Positions 43,040 to 51,750 are shown, counted from the stretch's first letter. The stretch is 64,000 nucleotides of DNA from Duodenibacillus sp963647785 (GCA_963647785.1 CAVJBF010000001.1:1-64000); one strand, 5' to 3'. Made by a program: numbers and translations. The notes: a model not told the origin generated them from the letters alone.

Positions 43040-45439
43040 ATGCTGTTTTCTGAAGAGTGGCTGAGAAGCTACATTGATCCGGACCTCACGACGGAGGAGC
43101 TCGCCGAGAAGCTCACGATGGCCGGACTCGAAGTCGAGGAAGTGACGAGCATTGCGCCGGAATTCTCCGGCGTGGTGGTGGGACATGTCCTCGAATGCGT
43201 GGATCACGAAAATTCTGATCACCTGCACGTCTGCAAGGTGGACGTGGGCGCTGGGGAAATTCTGCAGATCGTCTGCGGCGCGCCCAATGTGCGCACGGGG
43301 CTCAAGGTGGCCTGCGCCAAGATAGGCGCCGTGCTTCCCGAATTCAAGATCAAGCGCGCCAAGATGCGCGGCGTGGAAAGCTTCGGCATGCTCTGCTCGC
43401 AGCGCGAGCTGGGCGTGAACGGCGACCACAACGGCATTTGGGAGCTTCCCGCTGACGCCCCCGTGGGGGAAGACGTACGAGAGCTGATGCACCTCGATGA
43501 CAAGCGCATTGAGATCAAGCTCACCCCCAACCGCGGCGACGCGCTCTCTTTGATCGGCGTGGCGCGCGACCTGCACGCAGTGACGGGCGCGGCGTTGAAG
43601 CTTCCCGAAATGCCTGTGGTGCCCGCGACCTGCACTTGCAAGAAGGCAGTGCACATTGAGGCCCCCGAACTTTGCGGGCGCTTTACGGGCCGCATCATTC
43701 GCGGATTGAACGCGAAGGCGCCCACGCCCCAGTGGATGAAGGACCGTCTGGAAAAGAGCGGCCAGCGCTCGATCTCGGCACTCGTGGACATCTCCAACTA
43801 CGTGATGCTCGAGCTCGGCCGACCCACGCACTTCTTTGACCTGGGAAAGATCAAGGGCGACCTCACGGTGCGCTGGGCGAAGGAAGGCGAAAGCTGCGAG
43901 CTTTTGAACGGCCAGACCGCGAAGCTTGATCCCTACTACGGCATCATCGCCGACGAGAACGGCCCTGAAGCCATCGCTGGCATCATGGGCGGCGAAGCCG
44001 CCTCGATCACGCTCGAGACGACGGACATCTTTGTCGAAGCCGCCTTCTGGTATCCCGTGAAGATTCAGGGGCGCTGCCGCAAGCTCAATTTCTCCACGGA
44101 CGCGGCGCATCGTTTTGAGCGCGGCGTGGACTTCGGCAGCAACGCCGAGCACATGGAGTACATCACAAAGCTCGTCCTCGACATCTGCGGGACGGCCGAG
44201 ACGAAGGTGGGGCCGGTGGACGACAATCCGGTGAACCTGCCTGAAGTAAAGCAGGTTCGCATGCGTCCGGCGCGCTGCGTGAAGCTTGTGGGCATCGACA
44301 TTCCGCAGGACTTCATGGCGCAGGCCTTCACGCGCCTTGGGTTTGAATTCACCCGGGACGGCGAGGACTTCATCGTCACGTCGCCCACCTACCGCTTTGA
44401 CATCGAGATCGAGGAAGACCTCGTTGAAGAAGTGGCGCGCCTCTATGGCTACGAAAAGCTGCCGGACCGCCTTCCCAAGGCGGCGGCCACGATGTTGAAT
44501 CCCGCCGAAGAAAGCCGCAGCAAGCATGACCTGCGACGCGCGCTCGTTGCTCGCGGTTATCAGGAGCTCATCAACTTCAGCTTCGTGCAAGAGAAGTGGG
44601 AGAAGGATTTTGCCGGGAACGAGAAGCCCATCCGCCTCTTGAACCCCATCGCCAGCCAGCTCTCCGTGATGCGTACGCAGCTCATTTCCGGGCTCGTGGA
44701 CATCCTGCGCTTCAACTTGAACCGCAAGGCTGACGACGTCCGCGTCTTTGAGTTGGGCCGCGTCTTTTTCCCCGATGAAACCGTGGAGGACGGACCCTTC
44801 TCCGTGAAGGGCGTCCGCCAGCCCAATCACATCGCGGGTCTTGCCTACGGCGACGCGCACACCGCGCAGTGGGGGGAAGCCTCCCGCAGCGTTGACTTCT
44901 TTGACGTGAAGGGCGACGTGGAGTCCCTCATTGCGCCTTTAACCGCCCGCTTTGAGGCGGCGGAGCATCCGGCGCTGCATCCGGGGCGCTCTGCGCGCAT
45001 TCTCATCAACGGAAAGGAAGCGGGCTTCATCGGCGAACTGCATCCTGCGGTCTGCCACGCCTACGACCTGCCGAAGGCTCCCGTGGTCTTTGAACTCGAT
45101 GTGGACGCGCTGACGGCGATTCCGCTGCCGAAGCCCGAAGCCGTGAGCAAGTTCCAGCCCATGCACCGCGACGTGTCGCTCCTCGTGCCGGGGACGGTGA
45201 CGGCGGCGGCGCTTTTTGACGCCGTCCAGAAGCTTCGCGCCACTCGAGCGGGCGCGGTGATTGACGATTTCCGTCTCTTTGACGTGTACTGCCCTGAGGG
45301 CGCCGCGGAAAAGAGCATGGCCTTCCGCCTCACGCTGTCTTCGAAGAGCGAAGAAGCGCTGTCGGATGAAGCGGCTGACGCCGCCGTGACGTCCGTTGTG
45401 GATGTCTTGTCCGGTCTCGGCTGCCGCCTGAGAGCCTGA
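43040..45439 (+). CDS. pheT: Phenylalanyl-tRNA synthetase beta subunit
   Basis: The large beta chain (799 residues) has an N-terminal tRNA-binding OB fold (about residues 39-150). The B3/B4 editing domain covers about 210-380, including RSISALVDISNYVMLELGRPTHFFD. The catalytic-like B6/B7 region and a C-terminal anticodon-binding FDX-ACB domain (SKFQPMHRDVSLLVP onward) complete it. GGAG precedes ATG 43040. The start MLFSEEWLRSYIDPDLTTEELAEKLTMAGLEVEEV is the standard one. Confidence 0.97.
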   Translation: MLFSEEWLRSYIDPDLTTEELAEKLTMAGLEVEEVTSIAPEFSGVVVGHVLECVDHENSDHLHVCKVDVGAGEILQIVCGAPNVRTGLKVACAKIGAVLPEFKIKRAKMRGVESFGMLCSQRELGVNGDHNGIWELPADAPVGEDVRELMHLDDKRIEIKLTPNRGDALSLIGVARDLHAVTGAALKLPEMPVVPATCTCKKAVHIEAPELCGRFTGRIIRGLNAKAPTPQWMKDRLEKSGQRSISALVDISNYVMLELGRPTHFFDLGKIKGDLTVRWAKEGESCELLNGQTAKLDPYYGIIADENGPEAIAGIMGGEAASITLETTDIFVEAAFWYPVKIQGRCRKLNFSTDAAHRFERGVDFGSNAEHMEYITKLVLDICGTAETKVGPVDDNPVNLPEVKQVRMRPARCVKLVGIDIPQDFMAQAFTRLGFEFTRDGEDFIVTSPTYRFDIEIEEDLVEEVARLYGYEKLPDRLPKAAATMLNPAEESRSKHDLRRALVARGYQELINFSFVQEKWEKDFAGNEKPIRLLNPIASQLSVMRTQLISGLVDILRFNLNRKADDVRVFELGRVFFPDETVEDGPFSVKGVRQPNHIAGLAYGDAHTAQWGEASRSVDFFDVKGDVESLIAPLTARFEAAEHPALHPGRSARILINGKEAGFIGELHPAVCHAYDLPKAPVVFELDVDALTAIPLPKPEAVSKFQPMHRDVSLLVPGTVTAAALFDAVQKLRATRAGAVIDDFRLFDVYCPEGAAEKSMAFRLTLSSKSEEALSDEAADAAVTSVVDVLSGLGCRLRA

Positions 45440-45483
45440 GCCTTTCAACACTTATCCTTTTAACTCAAAAAACAAAGGTTGAC

Positions 45484-45852
45484 ATGAACCAGATCGATGC
45501 TTCCCAGGGCCGTTATCCGCAAGGCCCCGCCAATTCGTCCACTCTCACGAAGATGAACTTTACGGAAGTTCTCTCCGACAAGATGGGCCTTTCGCGTTCT
45601 GAAGCAAACGCCGTCGTTGAAACGGTGTTTGATGAAATTCTGAAGGCGCTCGTCGCTCGTCGCGACGTGAAGCTTGCCAACTTCGGCACCTTCTCCACCC
45701 GCGACAAGGTGGCTCGTCCGGGCCGCAACCCCAAGACGGGCGTGCCGCACGTCATCGCCGCTCGCCGCGTGGTGACCTTTCTGGCGGCGCCGCACATGCG
45801 CGACAGCGTGGCTTCCTTCAAGGATCCTGAAGGCTATGAGCCGCAGGCCTGA
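45484..45852 (+). CDS. ihfA: Integration host factor alpha subunit
   Basis: Small DNA-bending protein of the HU/IHF family, partner of IHF-beta. The 122-residue protein has the core LTKMNFTEVLSDKMGLSRSEANAVVETVFDEIL, then VKLANFGTFSTRDKVARPGRNPKTGVPHVIAARRVVTF, whose arm carries the GRNPKTG tip that intercalates DNA. About 20 N-terminal residues (MNQIDASQGRYPQGPANSST) precede the core; such extensions are common in Burkholderiales. pheT lies 44 bases upstream, the usual arrangement. Confidence 0.95.
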   Translation: MNQIDASQGRYPQGPANSSTLTKMNFTEVLSDKMGLSRSEANAVVETVFDEILKALVARRDVKLANFGTFSTRDKVARPGRNPKTGVPHVIAARRVVTFLAAPHMRDSVASFKDPEGYEPQA

Positions 45853-45926
45853 TCGAGACGCATGCCCTGCGCACGAGGGGGCCTTTTTGCTCTAGACTAA
45901 GGCACCTTCTGCGGGAGCCCACCATG

Positions 45927-45965
45927 AAGCCGGATTCACTCGCTGGAGTGATTCCGGCTTTTTTG
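45927..45965 (+). terminator. Terminator of pheST-ihfA
   Basis: AAGCCGGATTCACTC pairs with GAGTGATTCCGGCTT (one mismatch), then a T run of six. It lies 75 bases after the ihfA stop. Confidence 0.85.
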
Positions 45966-46008
45966 TGCTTTCGCTGTGCTGACAGAAAGCCTTTTGATTT
46001 ATTGAGCT

Positions 46009-46935
46009 ATGTATTCCCAGACTTTTTCGCTTGATGAGCTGTCGCGCCGCTGTGATCTGGCGTCCTACATTCTGAGCTACTGGCAACTGCAGTTTCCGCA
46101 GCTGCGCAATCCTGACGGGACGATGAAGCCGACGTTCACGATCAACGATGAAGCGCTGGTGATGCGGATCAAGAAGCTTCTCTACGTTGACCATCTCACG
46201 ATTGAAGACGCCCGCGAGCGGCTGCAGGAGGAACGCGCTTTTCCGGTGTCATCCCTGCGGCCGACGGGCGTGTTGAATTCCCAGCCGGTGGCAAAAGCCC
46301 GGCCGGCGGCTTCTGTGCCCGAGGCGAACTCTGCCCCGATGCAGTCCGAGGCGGCATCGACCCCGGCGCAGCAGCCGATCGCGACGGAGCCTGTTGCCGA
46401 ACCTCAGTCCGAACCGGCAGCGGCTCCGGCCGATCATTCAGCGGCGGCGAGCACCGTGCTTCCGGGGGATTTGCACAATCTCATTGCCGATGCGTCGCGC
46501 CGCGCGGTTGCCGAGGCGATTGCGCAGGCGAACCTGCGCCACCAGCAGCATCTCACGGACATGAAGGTTCGCTATGAAAGCCTCTTGAACGGCGCTCATG
46601 AACGAGCTCAGGCCGCGCAGGCGGTGGCTGACGGCAAGGTGGCGGCGGCTGAAGAGGAAGTGCGTCTGGCGAAGATCACCATGGCAGAGGCACTGGCGCG
46701 CGCTGACAAGGCGGTGGAGGACGCGAAGGGACGTGCGGAGGAGGCTGTGGCGGCAGCACAGGAACGCATGCAGACGGCGATTGCGGATGCCGAAGAGCGC
46801 GTGCGTCAGTCTGCGGAAGCGGCGCAGCAGCACATTGACGAAATCGTGGCGCAGAAGAATGCGCAAATTGAGCGTCTGCAGAACGCCTGCCGTCTGGCGT
46901 CGGACGCCTTGACGGCGTTGAGTGCAAAAGCGTGA
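46009..46935 (+). CDS. MerR-type helix-turn-helix protein with long coiled coil
   Basis: A 308-residue protein. The first about 75 residues fit a MerR HTH domain with its wing (FSLDELSRRCDLASYILSYWQLQFPQL, then ALVMRIKKLLYVDHLTIEDARERLQEE). A Pro/Ala/Glu-rich linker follows (about 90-145). The last about 160 residues are a continuous Ala/Glu/Arg-rich coiled coil (from SRRAVAEAIAQANLRHQQH to the end). A short MerR gene at this place (between ihfA and tRNA-Pro) is usual in Burkholderiales; the long coiled coil is the unusual part. No metal-binding cysteine cluster is present, so the effector is unknown. Confidence 0.8.
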   Translation: MYSQTFSLDELSRRCDLASYILSYWQLQFPQLRNPDGTMKPTFTINDEALVMRIKKLLYVDHLTIEDARERLQEERAFPVSSLRPTGVLNSQPVAKARPAASVPEANSAPMQSEAASTPAQQPIATEPVAEPQSEPAAAPADHSAAASTVLPGDLHNLIADASRRAVAEAIAQANLRHQQHLTDMKVRYESLLNGAHERAQAAQAVADGKVAAAEEEVRLAKITMAEALARADKAVEDAKGRAEEAVAAAQERMQTAIADAEERVRQSAEAAQQHIDEIVAQKNAQIERLQNACRLASDALTALSAKA

Positions 46936-46997
46936 AAGAAAGATTCCTTTGATATCAGTCGGACAGACCGCTGATGCAAGAAAATGCGCAGGAAGAC

Positions 46998-47026
46998 TTG
47001 TTTTTGGCATAAGCCTTCTATACAAT
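46998..47026 (+). promoter_or_regulatory. Promoter of tRNA-Pro
   Basis: TTGTTT (46998-47003), 17 bases, TACAAT (47021-47026), 12 bases before the mature tRNA start. Confidence 0.6.
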
Positions 47027-47036
47027 GCGCAACTCG

Positions 47037-47115
<79 letters not shown>

Positions 47116-47125
47116 AAATTCCAGG

Positions 47126-47155
47126 AGGAGGTCTGTTTGCAGACCTCCTTTTTTA
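47126..47155 (+). terminator. Terminator of tRNA-Pro
   Basis: AGGAGGTCTG pairs perfectly with CAGACCTCCT around TTTG, followed by TTTTTAT. Confidence 0.9.
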
Positions 47156-47380
47156 TTGTCTGTATCTCGCCAAAACCGACCAATACAGGCCTGCAGGGCT
47201 TTTTTGTAGCGTGTCTTCGTCTATCGTGCGGCTGTAGCCCACGTGTGTAGCTCACGGCCAAAGGTAGAATCTTTGCCATAAAAGAAACGGGCTTCGGCCG
47301 AAACCCTCGTTTTTCTTCGGATCTTTTTTATACCAAAGACAGGTGAGCCCTGTGGTTGCAGGGCTTCGCGGGGGTTCGGC

Positions 47381-47581
47381 ATGCGTATCGCATCCACTAT
47401 GACGGAGAAGCGTCTCCGTTCCATCACAAAGTCTGCAGCCTGCGGCGTCGTTCCTGGACTGTGGGTTCAAGTCACTCCTAGAAAAGACGGCACGCTGGGC
47501 AAGTACTTCATTCTGCGCGATCCTTTTGGCCCGTGCGGCGAAGTTGCCGTTGGAGTTCTTTACGGGACTGCCGGCGCGTGA
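47381..47581 (+). pseudogene. N-terminal fragment of a tyrosine-recombinase integrase
   Basis: A 66-residue frame whose pattern (LRSITKSAACGVVPGLWVQVTPRKDGTLGKYFILRD) resembles the arm-type DNA-binding domain (DUF4102-like) at the start of phage and island integrases: a short strand, GLxxxV, then a strand after a Gly/Lys turn. The catalytic domain with R..HxxR..Y is missing altogether. Its position 265 bases past a tRNA gene supports the idea of an integrase remnant. The resemblance is by pattern, so confidence is moderate. Confidence 0.45.
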
Positions 47582-47611
47582 ATACTGTCGCCTGACTCAG
47601 AAGGTGAGTAA

Positions 47612-47791
47612 TTTTTTGATGACCTAGGCTTGAGGGTTAAAGATCTGGCGGCCGTCGTGATGAACGCGTGCCTTATGCTTTCCCGTGCCGATACGCAGAC
47701 CGGGGTGCTGGAATGGTACCGACAACCAGTCGAAGACCTGGCTATCTGGGCAGAGGTTTTGGAGCGTGCCGAACGCGGAAAAAAACGGTAA
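47612..47791 (+). pseudogene. Phage tail-chaperone-like fragment
   Basis: An open stretch ending at the TAA 47789-47791. From an ATG at 47660 it codes 43 residues, and the readable sequence starts further upstream (DLAAVVMNACLMLSRADTQ, then TGVLEWYRQPVEDLAIWAE). The pattern of a short helical protein with a conserved W-Y-x-x-P-V-x-D-L-x-x-W core, directly upstream of a tape-measure gene, suggests the C-terminal extension of a tail assembly chaperone. No proper start with a ribosome binding site is visible. Confidence 0.35.
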
Positions 47792-47846
47792 AAACGATGA
47801 TCCGAAAGAGAGTCTCCTTGATATACTTTTAGCAGGAGGTTCGACA

Positions 47847-48140
47847 ATGGGATGGTCGTTAAAAAACGGGTTGTTGCGCTTGGCGGATAAGTGCGACGAA
47901 ACAGCTCGTCGACTTGAGACTTGCGAGAAGAACCTGAGGGCACGCGCAGCGGCGTATGAGGCGGAATATCAGGAACGCGCGAGCGTTCGGGTATTGCTGC
48001 AGAACTCTGAAAATGCGGCAACGAGAGAGTCCTCTCGCCGGGCGCTGAATGATCGCCTGGCACAACAGCGCGAGGAAACGCGGAACACGCACATGAAGGC
48101 GTTCGGCACGTGGTTGTTGGCTTGGTGGATGTGGCACTAA
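47847..48140 (+). CDS. Small phage-associated protein of unknown function
   Basis: A 97-residue protein with a strong ribosome binding site (AGGAGG at 47834-47839, 7-base spacing) and its own downstream terminator, so it may still be expressed. Residues 5-80 are charged and helical with coiled-coil character (LADKCDETARRLETCEKNLRARAAAYEAEYQERA). The C-terminus is short, hydrophobic and tryptophan-rich (FGTWLLAWWMWH), possibly membrane-inserting. I do not recognise a family. It lies between a tail-chaperone fragment and a tape-measure fragment, so it probably belonged to the prophage. Confidence 0.5.
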   Translation: MGWSLKNGLLRLADKCDETARRLETCEKNLRARAAAYEAEYQERASVRVLLQNSENAATRESSRRALNDRLAQQREETRNTHMKAFGTWLLAWWMWH

Positions 48141-48162
48141 AAACAGATTGAGTGATCAATAG

Positions 48163-48187
48163 AGCCCGCTTCGGCGGGCTTTATTTT
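48163..48187 (+). terminator. UUCG-loop terminator in the prophage remnant
   Basis: AGCCCGC - TTCG - GCGGGCT followed by TTATTTTT: a seven-pair stem closed by the very stable UUCG tetraloop. Confidence 0.85.
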
Positions 48188-48201
48188 TGCCCGGGGAATT
48201 T

Positions 48202-48622
48202 ATGAGCCTCACGGATTACAGCCTTAGCTTTGCAATCGCGGGCAAGATAAGCAGTGATTTTGCGCGGGCTTTTCAAACGGCCAATAAGGCCGTCGGCGGG
48301 TTCGGCAGCAAGATTGAGGAGTTGCAGAAACAGGCTAAAACTGCTTCTGCCGTACTTATAGGAAACGACATAGATGTTTGTGCTTGTCCAACTAGCACTG
48401 GCTTTGTGTTTTGAGCTCTACCTTACTCGGAGCACAAGTCACTTTGTCGTTCCGTATAAGTTGCGCAAGGAAACCGCGTTGGCGGCGCGGGCCAACATTC
48501 AGGCAAAGGAAACGGCCGATCAGTTGGCGGCGGCCTTGGGTAAAAACGGACGTCCGACCCAGGAGATGATCGCCAACTACCAAAAGGCCAAAACGAGGCG
48601 GGATTGGCACTCAGAGGGCTGA
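48202..48622 (+). pseudogene. Truncated phage tail tape-measure gene
   Basis: The start MSLTDYSLSFAIAGKISSDF matches the conserved opening of tail tape-measure proteins (LSFxIAGxISSxFxxAF), followed by a coiled-coil beginning, then a stop near 48413. A second piece in another frame (about 48455-48615) continues with AKETADQLAAALGKNGRPTQEM and IANYQKAKT, typical of the next tape-measure segment. Full-length genes exceed 600 residues, so this is a deleted, frameshifted remnant. Confidence 0.6.
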
Positions 48623-48928
48623 CGGAAGTCGATGCCTCCCGCCATGACGTCCTCGGTTTTCTTCCTTTGGCGCCGTTTTGGCGGCAAGTCGCAGGCGTCG
48701 CGCCGTCATTGGATCCACGGTGAGCGGAGAGAGAACATCCACGCGGTCGCCGTCTGAAAGCGGCTGGCTGGTGGTGACTTTTTCGTTGAAGACGGCCGCT
48801 TCGGCTGTGGGGGGCTGTCCAGCGGACTTGAGGGCGTCGGCAACGGTTGCGCCGTCTGCAAGCGACACCGTTTTTAACCAAGTTTTGTGCGTAGCGGCGT
48901 CAATGCCTGCGATGTCGACTTGTATCAT
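48611..48928 (-). CDS. rnfH: RnfH-family ubiquitin-like protein
   Basis: A 105-residue protein of the RnfH/UPF0125 family: a beta-grasp fold with VDIAGIDAATHKTWLKTVSLADGATVADALKSAG and the conserved LSDGDRVDVLSPLTVDPMTARRLR near the C-terminus (family pattern DGDRVEIxRPLxxDPxxxRRxR). The function is not established, despite the name from Rnf complexes. In other Burkholderiales it lies next to ratA, smpB and guaB; ratA is not found here. The final about 20 residues (KEENRGRHGGRHRLPSAL) run to the edge of the prophage remnant and may be altered. Confidence 0.85.
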   Translation of the reverse strand: MIQVDIAGIDAATHKTWLKTVSLADGATVADALKSAGQPPTAEAAVFNEKVTTSQPLSDGDRVDVLSPLTVDPMTARRLRLAAKTAPKEENRGRHGGRHRLPSAL

Positions 48929-49010
48929 TCGAGTCTTGAATAAGAATCACGTCGGAAGGCGGTCCCCTGCGGACTGCCTGAAAGAGACACTTTAAAGGAA
49001 TTGCATCAAA

Positions 49011-49496
49011 GTGGCCGGACAGATCAAAAACAAGCGCGCTACCTTTGACTACTTCATTGAAGAGCGCTTTGAGGCGGGGCTGGTGCTTCGCGGCTGGGAA
49101 GTAAAAAGCGTGCGCGCCGGGCGCGCCACGATCAATCTGTCGCACGTCTACGTGCGCGACGGGGAGCTTTTTCTTTGCAATGCGCACTTCACGCCGGCGG
49201 ACCAGGTCTGCACGCATGAGAAGACGGAGATCAACCGCACGCGAAAGCTCCTCATGCACAAGAAGGAGATCATGCGGCTTGTGGGGAAGGTGGAGCGATC
49301 GGGCTACGCCCTGGTGCCGCTTGACCTTCATTTCAAGAACGGGCGCGTGAAGCTCGCGATGGCGCTCGGGCGCGGCAAGAAGGAATTTGAAAAGCGCGCT
49401 GACGAGAGCAAGAAGGAGTGGAAGCGTGATCAGGAGCGCCTGATGAAGAACGATATGACCAAGGGCAAGGCCCGTCAAAATTACAAGGACGTCTGA
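49011..49496 (+). CDS. smpB: SsrA-binding protein SmpB
   Basis: Binds tmRNA and delivers it to stalled ribosomes for trans-translation. The 161 residues follow the family: KNKRATFDYFIEERFEAGLVLRGWEVKSVRAGRATINLSHVYVRDGELFL, then RKLLMHKKEIMRLVGKVERSGYALVPL, and a basic C-terminal tail ending KGKARQNYKDV. The start is GTG 49011 behind AAAGGA. The NUDIX gene follows after 2 bases. Confidence 0.97.
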   Translation: MAGQIKNKRATFDYFIEERFEAGLVLRGWEVKSVRAGRATINLSHVYVRDGELFLCNAHFTPADQVCTHEKTEINRTRKLLMHKKEIMRLVGKVERSGYALVPLDLHFKNGRVKLAMALGRGKKEFEKRADESKKEWKRDQERLMKNDMTKGKARQNYKDV

Positions 49497-49498
49497 TC

Positions 49499-50101
49499 AT
49501 GCTTGAGGCGGACACGAAAAAGCTGGATGCGGCGCTTTGCGAGGAAGTGATTTCCGAAACTCCGGTCTTTGACGGGCGGCTCATGCACGTGCGGCGGCTT
49601 GAGGTGCGGCTGCCGAACGGCAAGACCTCCACGCGCGAGATGACGCGGCACTGCGGCGCCTCGGCGATCGTGACCCTGGACGCGGAGAACCGCGTGGTGC
49701 TGGAGCGCCAGTGGCGCGCGCCCGCGGGCGGCGCCTTTTGGGAGATCCCGGCGGGCAAGATCGATCCGGGCGAGGACCCCTTGGCGACCGCGCAGCGCGA
49801 ACTTGAAGAGGAGGCGGGGTTGACTGCTCGCCGCTGGACCTACCTTGGGACCATTCACAATGCGATTGGCTACAGCGACGAGCATATTGAGATCTACCTT
49901 GCGCGAGAGCTCGCCCGAGGCACGGCGCATTTGGACGACAACGAATTTCTGACCCTTGTGACGCCTGCGTTTGACGAGGCGCTCGCCATGTGCAGGGATG
50001 GCCGAATTACGGACGTGAAGACGCTCGCCGGGCTCTACTGGGCGCGAGACTATCTGCAAGGGAATCTCTCGCAGGCAAAGGAATTAAGTAATTTGCCGTA
50101 A
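49499..50101 (+). CDS. NUDIX hydrolase, ADP-ribose pyrophosphatase type
   Basis: A 200-residue hydrolase for nucleoside diphosphates linked to other groups. The NUDIX box runs from GKIDPGEDP through AQRELEEEAGL (pattern Gx5Ex7REUxEExGU), about residues 89-111. The N-terminal strand region (VFDGRLMHVRRLEVRLPNGK) and the Gly-Ala-x-W-E-I-P entrance (GAFWEIPAG) fit the ADP-ribose pyrophosphatase (NudF-like) subgroup. It begins 2 bases after smpB, so translation is probably coupled. The substrate is inferred from the subgroup only. Confidence 0.9.
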   Translation: MLEADTKKLDAALCEEVISETPVFDGRLMHVRRLEVRLPNGKTSTREMTRHCGASAIVTLDAENRVVLERQWRAPAGGAFWEIPAGKIDPGEDPLATAQRELEEEAGLTARRWTYLGTIHNAIGYSDEHIEIYLARELARGTAHLDDNEFLTLVTPAFDEALAMCRDGRITDVKTLAGLYWARDYLQGNLSQAKELSNLP

Positions 50102-50110
50102 CGAGGGTCT

Positions 50111-50139
50111 TTGATTGTTGTTGCCGAGGGCCGTATAAT
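50111..50139 (+). promoter_or_regulatory. Promoter of guaB
   Basis: TTGATT (50111-50116), exactly 17 bases, TATAAT (50134-50139), about 80 bases before the guaB start. Confidence 0.75.
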
Positions 50140-50219
50140 CATCGGTTAACCGCAGCAGGCCAGAAGATACGGCGCCAATCTGCGCGGCACATTTTTTTTT
50201 TGCCCAGAGGTAAAAAATA

Positions 50220-51686
50220 ATGCGACTCCAGCAGAAAGCGCTCACGTTCGATGACGTGCTCCTTGTCCCGGCTTATTCTGAAGTGCTGCCGCGCGACGTC
50301 GTTTTGAAGACGAAGCTCACCCGCGAAATCACCATCAACATCCCGATGATCTCGGCCGCCATGGATACGGTGACCGAGGCGCGTCTTGCGATTGCGCTTG
50401 CGCAGGAAGGCGGCGTCGGCATCATCCACAAGAACCTCTCCGCCAAGCAGCAGGCGGCTGAAGTTGCCAAGGTGAAGCGCCACGAGTCCGGCGTTGTGAG
50501 CGATCCGATCACGGTCGGGCCCGACATGCTTGTGGGCGACGTGATTCGCATGTGCCTCGAGCACCACATCAGCGGCGTTCCTGTCGTGGAAGGCCGCCGC
50601 GTGCTCGGCATGGTCACGAACCGCGACCTTCGCTTTGAAACCCGCATGCAGGCGCCCGTGCGCGAAATCATGACGCCGCGCGAGAAGCTCGTCACGGTTC
50701 AGGAAGGCGCTCCCTTGGAAGAAGCGAAGCGCCTCATGCACGAGAACCGTCTGGAGCGCGTTCTCGTCGTTGACAAGGATTTCAACCTTTGCGGCCTCAT
50801 CACCGTGAAGGACATCGTGAAGGCCACCGAGCACCCCAACGCCGCCAAGGACAAGGACGGCAAGCTGCTCGCTGGCGCTTCGATCGGGGTCGGCGCCGGA
50901 ACGGAAGAACGTCTTGAGCTCCTCGTTGAAGCGGGCGTGGACGTCGTGGTGGTTGACACCGCGCACGGCCATTCCAAGGGCGTTCTGGACCGCGTGGCCT
51001 GGGTGAAGAAGAACTACCCCAACCTGCAGGTGATCGGCGGCAACATCGCCACCGGCGCCGCGGCCCGCGCGCTCGCTGACCACGGCGCTGACGCCGTCAA
51101 GGTCGGCATCGGTCCGGGCTCCATCTGCACGACCCGCATCGTGGCGGGCGTGGGCGTTCCGCAGGTCACCGCGATCAGCAATGTGGCCGAAGCCCTCGAA
51201 GGCACGGGCGTTCCCCTGATCGCCGACGGCGGCATCCGCTTCTCGGGCGACGTCGCCAAGGCGATCGCCGCGGGCGCGAACTGCGTCATGATGGGCGGCA
51301 TGCTCGCGGGCACCGAAGAAGCTCCGGGCGAAGTTATTCTCTATCAGGGCCGCTCCTACAAGTCCTATCGCGGCATGGGGTCTTTGGGCGCCATGTTCAA
51401 GGGCTCCGCTGACCGCTACTTCCAGGACAACAACGCGGGCAACCTCGACAAGCTCGTTCCGGAAGGCATTGAAGGCATGGTGCCCTTCAAGGGCTCCGTC
51501 ACCAACATCCTCTACCAGATGGCGGGCGGCCTGCGCTCCTCGATGGGCTACTGCGGCTGCCGCACGATCGACGAAATGCGCTCCCGCGCCGAGTTCGTCG
51601 AAATCACGGCGGCCGGCTGGCGTGAAAGCCACGTCCATGACGTGAAGATCACGAAGGAAGCGCCGAACTATCGTCAGGAAAACTAA
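50220..51686 (+). CDS. guaB: Inosine-5'-monophosphate dehydrogenase
   Basis: Oxidises IMP to XMP with NAD+, the first committed step to GMP. The 488 residues include two CBS domains in the middle (about residues 95-200), the catalytic cysteine loop GIGPGSICTTRIVAGVGVPQ near residue 300, and the GGIRFSGDVAKAIAAGA phosphate-binding segment. The mobile flap follows. MRLQQKALTFDDVLLVPAYSE is the standard N-terminus. It is followed by guaA after about 100 bases containing a terminator. Confidence 0.98.
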   Translation: MRLQQKALTFDDVLLVPAYSEVLPRDVVLKTKLTREITINIPMISAAMDTVTEARLAIALAQEGGVGIIHKNLSAKQQAAEVAKVKRHESGVVSDPITVGPDMLVGDVIRMCLEHHISGVPVVEGRRVLGMVTNRDLRFETRMQAPVREIMTPREKLVTVQEGAPLEEAKRLMHENRLERVLVVDKDFNLCGLITVKDIVKATEHPNAAKDKDGKLLAGASIGVGAGTEERLELLVEAGVDVVVVDTAHGHSKGVLDRVAWVKKNYPNLQVIGGNIATGAAARALADHGADAVKVGIGPGSICTTRIVAGVGVPQVTAISNVAEALEGTGVPLIADGGIRFSGDVAKAIAAGANCVMMGGMLAGTEEAPGEVILYQGRSYKSYRGMGSLGAMFKGSADRYFQDNNAGNLDKLVPEGIEGMVPFKGSVTNILYQMAGGLRSSMGYCGCRTIDEMRSRAEFVEITAAGWRESHVHDVKITKEAPNYRQEN

Positions 51687-51712
51687 TCCGGCGGCAGTTT
51701 CACGTTAAACTG

Positions 51713-51750
51713 ACGGCGCAGGGGGTGCGAAACGTCCTGCGCCGTTTTGT
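51713..51750 (+). terminator. Terminator between guaB and guaA
   Basis: ACGGCGCAGG pairs perfectly with CCTGCGCCGT, followed by TTTGTT. It lies just 35 bases before the guaA start, so it may act as partial terminator or control element. Confidence 0.7.

Larger units (their letters stand above)
47381..48622. mobile_element. Decayed prophage remnant next to tRNA-Pro(GGG)
   Basis: An island of small, broken phage-like reading frames: an integrase N-terminal fragment, a tail-chaperone-like piece, an intact-looking small gene and a tape-measure fragment. It ends inside or against rnfH. The bases 47156-47380 before it hold no gene, only short hairpins such as CCCTG/CAGGG. I find no direct repeat of the tRNA 3' end bounding it. 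Confidence 0.6.

Noticed and set aside
43007..44860. A 617-codon open frame on the minus strand inside pheT
   Set aside because: Shadow of pheT; the composition is typical of antisense to a high-GC gene.
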